39,661 nucleotides of DNA from Chloroflexi bacterium HGW-Chloroflexi-1 (GTDB lineage: Bacteria > Chloroflexota > Anaerolineae > CG2-30-64-16). Shown one piece after another: positions 34,278 through 39,661 of this stretch. Both the position numbers and the translations under genes were made by a program. Numbering within the stretch: position 1 is the stretch's first letter; every line of letters starts with the position of its first letter. The stretch lies in the NCBI GenBank assembly GCA_002842085.1, contig PHCA01000019.1, positions 1-39,661 of the forward strand, given 5' to 3'. The notes beneath the pieces are model-generated. The model was given only the letters and a program-made list of their open reading frames with translations. It ran no database searches and was not told where the DNA came from.

Positions 34278-35560
34278 GGATAAAGCCCCTCCAGTAACGG
34301 CACGATGGCATCCCAGCCGAAATACGCCTCGACGTACGCCCGCGCCGCCCGCCCCAAATGCGCCGCCCGCCCCCGATCGCGCAACAACCCCGAAACCGCA
34401 TCAGCAAAGGCCGCCGGGTCGTCGGCGAAACGCACCTCCCGGCCATCCTCGAACGTGAACCCATCACAGCCCAACCGCGTGGAGACCAATGCCTGCCCCA
34501 TGGCCATCGCCTCCAACACCTTCAACCGCGTGCCCCCGCCGATGCGCAACGGGACCACGAAAACGCCGGCTCCCGCGATGTACGGCCGCACGTCCGGCAC
34601 CCGCCCGGTCAACGTGACCGCCGGGTGACCGGCCAGGTGCGCCAGCCGGGCGTGAGGTTGTTGACCCACCACGTAGAAATGCGCGTCGGGGATCTGCGCC
34701 AGGATGCGCGGCAGCACCGCGTCCGTGAACCAAAGCACCGCGTCCACGTTGGGCCGGTAGTCCATTTTGCCGGTGAATACCAGCGCGTTGGCGCCGAGGC
34801 CGGGCAGCGGTGGCACGACGCCTGGCCGGTAGAAATCGAGGTCTACGCCATTGGGAACCACGGTCACGTGCAACCCCGGCGCCAACGCCTGCAGCGCCGC
34901 GCGATCCGCCTCCGAGACGGCAGCCACCCCATCGGCCGCGCGGCAGATGCGCCGCTCGTAGTGGGCCAGCTTCTGCCATTGGACCAGCGAATAGGCCGCC
35001 CCCAGCCAACGCCGCGGCCGACGCACGTCGGTCGTGAAGGCGCGCTTTTGCAGCAGGTACTCGGCGTTATGATCATCGAAGATCAGACGCGGGCGAGCCC
35101 GATCCGCACCAGTCACGGGGCCGCGCGCCGCCAACCACCGCAGCGCATACGGCGCCATCTCGATCCCCTCCACCTGGATCACGTCGTAGTCATTCTCGCG
35201 CAACAGCCGGTCCAGATGGGCGTGCATGGCCGGGCTTTCCAGCCGCAGCGCCATGTCGGGCAGCGCGTTGAACAAGGTGTCCCATCCGCGTTGAGCCAGC
35301 GTGCGCACCGGGGGCGCCGCGGCCACGATGTTCCGGCAATAGGGGCGCAAAAGTGCGACCTCGTCGATGGACGCGCCATCCAGTCCATCGGCGTCCGTCA
35401 CGCCTGGCGTTGGCGCAAGGAAGGTCAACAGGTCGATCGTGTGCCGGCGGGCCAGGCGGGCGATCAGATTGAAGTTGCGGATGGTTGTGCCCTGCGACCG
35501 CCCGGTGAAGGCCTGGGGCGGATGGGGCAATTGCGGGGTCAGGATCAGGATACGCGGCAT
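34274..35560 (-). CDS. Glycosyltransferase family 4 (sugar transferase)
   Basis: VFTGKMDYRPNVDAVLWFTDAVLPRI...GTRLKVLEAMAMGQALVSTRLGCDGF. Confidence 0.9.
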   Translation of the reverse strand: MPRILILTPQLPHPPQAFTGRSQGTTIRNFNLIARLARRHTIDLLTFLAPTPGVTDADGLDGASIDEVALLRPYCRNIVAAAPPVRTLAQRGWDTLFNALPDMALRLESPAMHAHLDRLLRENDYDVIQVEGIEMAPYALRWLAARGPVTGADRARPRLIFDDHNAEYLLQKRAFTTDVRRPRRWLGAAYSLVQWQKLAHYERRICRAADGVAAVSEADRAALQALAPGLHVTVVPNGVDLDFYRPGVVPPLPGLGANALVFTGKMDYRPNVDAVLWFTDAVLPRILAQIPDAHFYVVGQQPHARLAHLAGHPAVTLTGRVPDVRPYIAGAGVFVVPLRIGGGTRLKVLEAMAMGQALVSTRLGCDGFTFEDGREVRFADDPAAFADAVSGLLRDRGRAAHLGRAARAYVEAYFGWDAIVPLLEGLYP

Positions 35561-35582
35561 TGGGGTCCTTCCCGGGAACTTA

Positions 35583-35693
35583 GTATCTTCTCAATAGTGC
35601 GAGGCGTGCTCGCTGTGGCCGGTCTCCTGACCGTGCCACGGGTGGCACGGTCAGGAGACCGGCCACAGCATCCCCAGATTATTGAGATGATAC
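35583..35693. mobile_element. Repeat family A, copy A9
   Basis: GTATCTTCTCAATAGTGCG...CCCCAGATTATTGAGATGATAC; flanks GGAACTTA / GAAACTTA. Confidence 0.85.
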
Positions 35694-35700
35694 GAAACTT

Positions 35701-35781
35701 AGGGTCCGGCAAGAAATAAGTTCCGTTTCTGGCTCGGTCGCAGACCGGCCAGAGCGGGAAGTTATTCTTTTACGGACCCTT
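35701..35781. repeat. Palindromic element D
   Basis: AGGGTCCGGCAAGAAATAAGTTCC ... GGGAAGTTATTCTTTTACGGACCCT with core CTGGCTCGGTCGCAGACCGGCCAGAGC. Confidence 0.7.
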
Positions 35782-35800
35782 ACGGCGACAACCAGAGCGA

Positions 35801-36910
35801 TCAGGGCGCAGCCGCCTTCGAGTAAACGGACATGGTCAGCTCCGCGGCCCGCTGCCAGGAGAACGCGGCGGCGCGCTGCAAGCCCTTAGTGCGCAACTGC
35901 TCCCGCAAAGCCGGATCGGTAAGCACCCGCCACAGCGCCACGGTGATCTCTTCATCATGCTCAGGATCGACCAGAAACGCCGCATCCCCCACGACTTCGG
36001 GGAGACTGGAAACGTTGGAAACGATGACCGGCGTACCGCACGCCATTGCTTCCAGAGGCGTCAGGCCAAAACCTTCGTAAAAGGCCGGATGCACCAGGCA
36101 ACGCGCCGCGTTGTAAAGGTGGAGCAGATCATACGAGTTGACGCGCCCCAGGAAGAAACAGTGGGGACGCAAATCCAGCTTGTCCACGGCATCGAAGACT
36201 TCTCGGTACAGCCAGCCCAACGAGCCAGCCAGCACCAGCGCCGGGGTCAGCTTGTAATCGTCGCGCAGGCGCCGATAAGCCCGCAACAGCCCGATGACGT
36301 TCTTGCGCGGCTCGATAGTGCTGACAAACAGGATGAATTCCTCGGGCAAATCATAGAGCGCCTGCACGTGGCGCAACGCCTCGGTCCGATCCTCCGGCTG
36401 AAAACAGGGCGCGGCGGCCTCGTAGATCACCGAGATCTTATCCTCCGGCGCGCCCAGCCGCTTGATCAGATCGCGTTTGGTGCTCTCGGAAACGGCGATG
36501 ATCCGGTCAGCGTGGCTCACTGCGCGATCGATCTGTCCGTAGTAACGCGCGCCTTCTTTGGTGAGAAAATGCGGATAGATCAGGAATGCCAGGTCATGGA
36601 TCGTGATGACCGAAGGCCCCTTGGCCCGCAGCGGTGGGATGAAGTCGGGACTATGAAAGACATCGACGGGCAGACCGTTGACAGTGAATGGCAGCAGGAG
36701 CTGTTCCGCCCGATGGTGGCTGGGTATGAAACTGGTGACGACGTCCACGTTAGGAGCTTCGATCAGCGGCCGCGGATTCCGCCGATCCTGCAACAAGACA
36801 AACCGAGCCTCCGTGTAAGTCATCGCCAGCGCCTGGACCAGGCGGAGGGTGTACTCACCGATACCGGCTCGGGTGTAGTAAACCAGCCGGGTGTCAATAC
36901 CGATGCGCAT
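35801..36910 (-). CDS. Glycosyltransferase family 4 (mannosyltransferase-like)
   Basis: ISVIYEAAAPCF, EFILFVSTIEPRKNVIGLLRAYRRL, HPAFYEGFGLTPLEAMACGTPVIVSNVSSLPEVVGDAAFLVDP. Confidence 0.93.
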   Translation of the reverse strand: MRIGIDTRLVYYTRAGIGEYTLRLVQALAMTYTEARFVLLQDRRNPRPLIEAPNVDVVTSFIPSHHRAEQLLLPFTVNGLPVDVFHSPDFIPPLRAKGPSVITIHDLAFLIYPHFLTKEGARYYGQIDRAVSHADRIIAVSESTKRDLIKRLGAPEDKISVIYEAAAPCFQPEDRTEALRHVQALYDLPEEFILFVSTIEPRKNVIGLLRAYRRLRDDYKLTPALVLAGSLGWLYREVFDAVDKLDLRPHCFFLGRVNSYDLLHLYNAARCLVHPAFYEGFGLTPLEAMACGTPVIVSNVSSLPEVVGDAAFLVDPEHDEEITVALWRVLTDPALREQLRTKGLQRAAAFSWQRAAELTMSVYSKAAAP

Positions 36911-37229
36911 GAAACCACTGACCTCCGAACAAGCTCAAAAACCGAAAAATACGCCCTCCACGCCGGCGCAAAATCGCCACGGGAGGGCATCGATGACCCA
37001 TCACAACCACTTCAATCATAGCATGGAGCGCCGCTTACGTCAAATACAGCGGCTTTTTTTCTCCACCCATTCGCATTCTCCTAATTTCCCGTTTTGCCGG
37101 TTGTGAAGTATAATGATATACATGTCACCTCGTGCGGCATCTATCGAGCCGCATGTTGGAACCCGATGCTGTTGAGATGTCACCCGACTCGAAACCGCTT
37201 CACTCAATCACCTTTGGAGGAAAAGAACC

Positions 37230-38024
37230 ATGGCAGCTCTCGTCAATTTTCTGACCACCGCCGGCATAATCATCCTGGCGGGGCTGGCGCTGGCCAGCTC
37301 AGCCATCAAGATCGTGCAGGAGTACGAACGCGGTGTGATCTTCCGGCTAGGCCGGTTGGTCGGCCCCAAGGGGCCAGGTCTGTTTCTCATCATCCCGTTC
37401 ATCGACCGGATGGTGAAGATCGACCTGCGCGTGATCACGTTGGACATCCCCTCGCAAGAAGCGATCACCCGTGATAACGTGACCGTCAAGGTCAACGCAG
37501 TGGCCTATTTCCGCGTGGTAGACCCATCGAGGGCTATCGTGGCGGTGGAAGACTACCGCCGGGCCACCTGGCAGATCTCGCAGACCAGCTTGCGCTCGGT
37601 CCTGGGGCAGTCCAACCTGGACGATCTGCTGATCCACCGCGACGAGATCAACCTGAAACTGCAACAGATCATCGACGAACAGACCGAGCCATGGGGCATC
37701 AAGGTCAGCATCGTCGAGGTCAAGGACGTGGAGATGCCCGACTCCATGAAGCGGGCCATGGCACGCCAGGCCGAGGCCGAGCGCGAAAAGCGGGCCAAGA
37801 TCATCCACGCCGAGGGCGAGTTCGTGGCATCCGAGCAGTTGAAGAACGCAGCCAAGGTCATCGGCGAGGAACCGGCCGCAATCCAACTCCGCTACCTGCA
37901 GACACTCACCGAAATCGCCGTCGAGAAGAACTCCACCATCATCTTCCCCGTGCCCATCGAGTTCTTCAAAGCATTTGCCGGCCTCTTGGGTACTGAGCCC
38001 AATCCTCCGGCCGAAAAGGCCTGA
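37230..38024 (+). CDS. SPFH/Band-7 (slipin/stomatin-like) protein
   Basis: [90 protein letters not shown]. Confidence 0.95.
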   Translation: MAALVNFLTTAGIIILAGLALASSAIKIVQEYERGVIFRLGRLVGPKGPGLFLIIPFIDRMVKIDLRVITLDIPSQEAITRDNVTVKVNAVAYFRVVDPSRAIVAVEDYRRATWQISQTSLRSVLGQSNLDDLLIHRDEINLKLQQIIDEQTEPWGIKVSIVEVKDVEMPDSMKRAMARQAEAEREKRAKIIHAEGEFVASEQLKNAAKVIGEEPAAIQLRYLQTLTEIAVEKNSTIIFPVPIEFFKAFAGLLGTEPNPPAEKA

Positions 38025-38035
38025 TGCAAGGCCCC

Positions 38036-38059
38036 GGGGCCGGCCTGTGGGCCGGCCCC
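38036..38059. terminator. GC-rich hairpin downstream of slipin gene
   Basis: GGGGCCGGCC-TGTG-GGCCGGCCCC. Confidence 0.5.
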
Positions 38060-38102
38060 GCATAACGATCGCTCAAAGTGACTCCCCCAGAAAGGATCGA
38101 CT

Positions 38103-38723
38103 TTGGACGCACCGGGCGGGGCGCGCAACGTGCGCGGCTACATCGGGCTTTCGTTGGTCTGGCTGGCCATTCTGGGCTCGGTCCTGTGGCTCACCCGCAG
38201 GCCATCCGCACAACCGATCGAGATTCTGCCGCCCCCCACAGCACTGCCCACCGCGACGCCGGCCGCCAGCCCCACCCCGAGCCCGCTCCGCGTCGACGTG
38301 GCTGGGGCCGTGCGCGCCCCGGGCGTCTACACCCTCCCCCCCTGGAGCATCGTCGCCGACGCCATCGCGGCCGCCGGCGGCCCGGCCGAGGATGCCGCCC
38401 TGGATCGCATCAACAAGGCGGTCGCGCTCCAGGACGGCGCCCAGGTCTACGTGCCCCATGTCGCAGAGTCAGCACCCCCTCCACCAGTGAACCCGGCGCC
38501 GCAGGCGCCGGCCTCCGCACCGGCAACCGCAGGAACCGGCCCGGTGGTCAACATCAACACCGCCACCGCGGCGGAGCTGGACACGTTACCGGGTATCGGC
38601 CCGGCCATGGCCCAGCGCATCATCGAAGGCCGGCCCTACGGGGCCATCGAGGAGATCATGCGCGTCAAAGGCATCGGCCAGGCCACGTTCGACAAACTCA
38701 AGGATTGCATCACGGTGCAATGA
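38103..38723 (+). CDS. comEA: ComEA-like helix-hairpin-helix protein with SLBB-like domain
   Basis: N-terminal TM; VDVAGAVRAPGVYTLPPWSIVADAIAAAGG; VVNINTATAAELDTLPGIGPAMAQRIIEGRPYGAIEEIMRVKGIGQATFDKLK; TTG start. Confidence 0.85.
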   Translation: MDAPGGARNVRGYIGLSLVWLAILGSVLWLTRRPSAQPIEILPPPTALPTATPAASPTPSPLRVDVAGAVRAPGVYTLPPWSIVADAIAAAGGPAEDAALDRINKAVALQDGAQVYVPHVAESAPPPPVNPAPQAPASAPATAGTGPVVNINTATAAELDTLPGIGPAMAQRIIEGRPYGAIEEIMRVKGIGQATFDKLKDCITVQ

Positions 38724-38814
38724 GTTGGCTATTTGTGTTATCGTTTTGAGAGAAATAGTAAACCCGATCACTGGCAAATCGAGCGGGATGCGCCAGTATA
38801 AGGCCAGATTCTTC

Positions 38815-38902
38815 GTAACTACCCAGCCGGGGGGGGCCGGGGGGGCCGGGGGGGCGGTCAGGCGCTGCGGAGGCCATTTTCACTGCCTGTCTGGGTAGTT
38901 AC
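38815..38902. mobile_element. Repeat family B, G-tract-bearing copy with perfect 8-bp flanking duplication
   Basis: GTAACTACCCAG...CTGGGTAGTTAC flanked by GATTCTTC on both sides (38807-38814, 38903-38910). Confidence 0.9.
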
Positions 38903-38923
38903 GATTCTTCCTCCTCCTTGGCG

Positions 38924-38962
38924 CACGAACGCCGGGGCACAAATAAAGCCCCGGCGTTCGTG
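38924..38962. terminator. Perfect 15-bp hairpin between convergent comEA and nitroreductase
   Basis: CACGAACGCCGGGGC-ACAAATAAA-GCCCCGGCGTTCGTG. Confidence 0.55.
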
Positions 38963-39017
38963 TTCAACCAACCACTTCTTACCCTGCGCGGCCACCGCCC
39001 CCTCTGGTGAAACAGGG

Positions 39018-39530
39018 CTACAACTCATGCACCAGATCATCCAAACTGCGGCGAGCGCTCGCCGATGGCAGCTCGTCCGCATAGCCGACGGGCAGGAGCG
39101 CCACCGGGACCCAGTCGCCCGGGGCACGGATGGCCGCGCTCACCGCGGCGGCGGCGAAGGCGCCAACCCACACTGTCGCCAGGCCCAGCTCATGGCAGCC
39201 GAGTTGGGCATAGGCGGCCGCGATGGTGGCATCCTGCAAGGCGTACAGATCCCGGCCCCGCGCGCCATACTTGCGCGCCGCACGGCCGGGGTTGGCGAAG
39301 AAAACCAGCGTCACCGGGGCCTCGGCGATGAAGGATTGATCGGCCGCGCGCGCCAGAGCGGCCCGCACGCGCGGCGCCATCACCTGATAGATCTCGTACG
39401 CCTGCAAATTGCCCGCCGAAGGCGCCTGGTTGGCGGCCTGCAGCACCGCCCGGAGCTTCTCCGGCTCCACCTGACGGTCGACAAAAGCCCGTACCGAACG
39501 CCGAGAGTGGATCAGATCCATGAAGTTCAT
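39018..39530 (-). CDS. Nitroreductase family protein
   Basis: IHSRRSVRAFVDRQVEPEKLRAVLQAANQAPSAGNLQAYEIYQV; AAYAQLGCHELGLATVWVGAF. Confidence 0.93.
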   Translation of the reverse strand: MNFMDLIHSRRSVRAFVDRQVEPEKLRAVLQAANQAPSAGNLQAYEIYQVMAPRVRAALARAADQSFIAEAPVTLVFFANPGRAARKYGARGRDLYALQDATIAAAYAQLGCHELGLATVWVGAFAAAAVSAAIRAPGDWVPVALLPVGYADELPSASARRSLDDLVHEL

Positions 39531-39582
39531 CGCGCCCTCCTTTTTCTCATCCCAGCGCCCGCGCAGTATATTTCGGGAAACC

Positions 39583-39661
39583 GTAACTACTCAGCCCTCT
39601 GTCATTGCGAGCGCAGTTTGCGAAGCAATCGAGATTGCCGCAATCGGGATTGCCGCAATCG
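39583..39661. mobile_element. Repeat family B copy with CATTGCGAG cargo, runs off window
   Basis: GTAACTACTCAGCCCTCTGTCATTGCGAGCGCAGTTTGCGAAGCAATCGAGATTGCCGCAATCGGGATTGCCGCAATCG. Confidence 0.8.

Noticed and set aside
32991-34283. 430-aa plus-strand ORF
   Set aside because: Starts in the heptamer repeat and is antisense to the GT9 gene
36941-36990. Terminator-like hairpin upstream of the GT4 gene
   Set aside because: GCCCTCC...GGAGGGC with T-run on the minus strand exists, but no upstream minus-strand gene in view would use it; leader/attenuator role not supportable
1-39661. tRNA, rRNA or a transposase gene
   Set aside because: No convincing cloverleaf, rRNA or DDE/serine/tyrosine recombinase sequence was recognised on reading; absence is not proven without tools

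Overview
This window looks like Chloroflexota (Anaerolineae-type) chromosomal DNA; that assignment is inferred from gene content and style, since I could not search a database. I support about 37 protein genes or gene remnants. They include a sugar ABC-transport operon with a PHP-domain phosphoesterase, a hybrid histidine kinase and response regulator, parB, selB, a broken phoU, mgsA, two AbiEii-like nucleotidyltransferase loci, an exopolysaccharide/glycosyltransferase set, Nudix, ferredoxin, two RpiR/SIS regulators, a SPFH/slipin gene, comEA and a nitroreductase. No tRNA, rRNA, CRISPR array or transposase was recognised. The most interesting content is the dense set of small palindromic, MITE-like repeats. 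At least two families (termini GTATCWTCTCAATA.. and GTAACTRCTCAG..) are flanked by perfect or near-perfect 8-bp direct repeats, which I read as target-site duplications. One copy also has an apparent unfilled relative elsewhere in the window. The families share interchangeable inner palindromes, expand internal tandem units, and sit on gene edges; six ORFs take their stop codon from a repeat. Separately, several conserved genes carry internal deletions or fusions: a LuxR-type regulator missing its phospho-acceptor region, a ParB-amidohydrolase fusion, phoU, and a glycosyltransferase. Octanucleotide and heptanucleotide tandem mosaics occur throughout, including in-frame inside a coding sequence.
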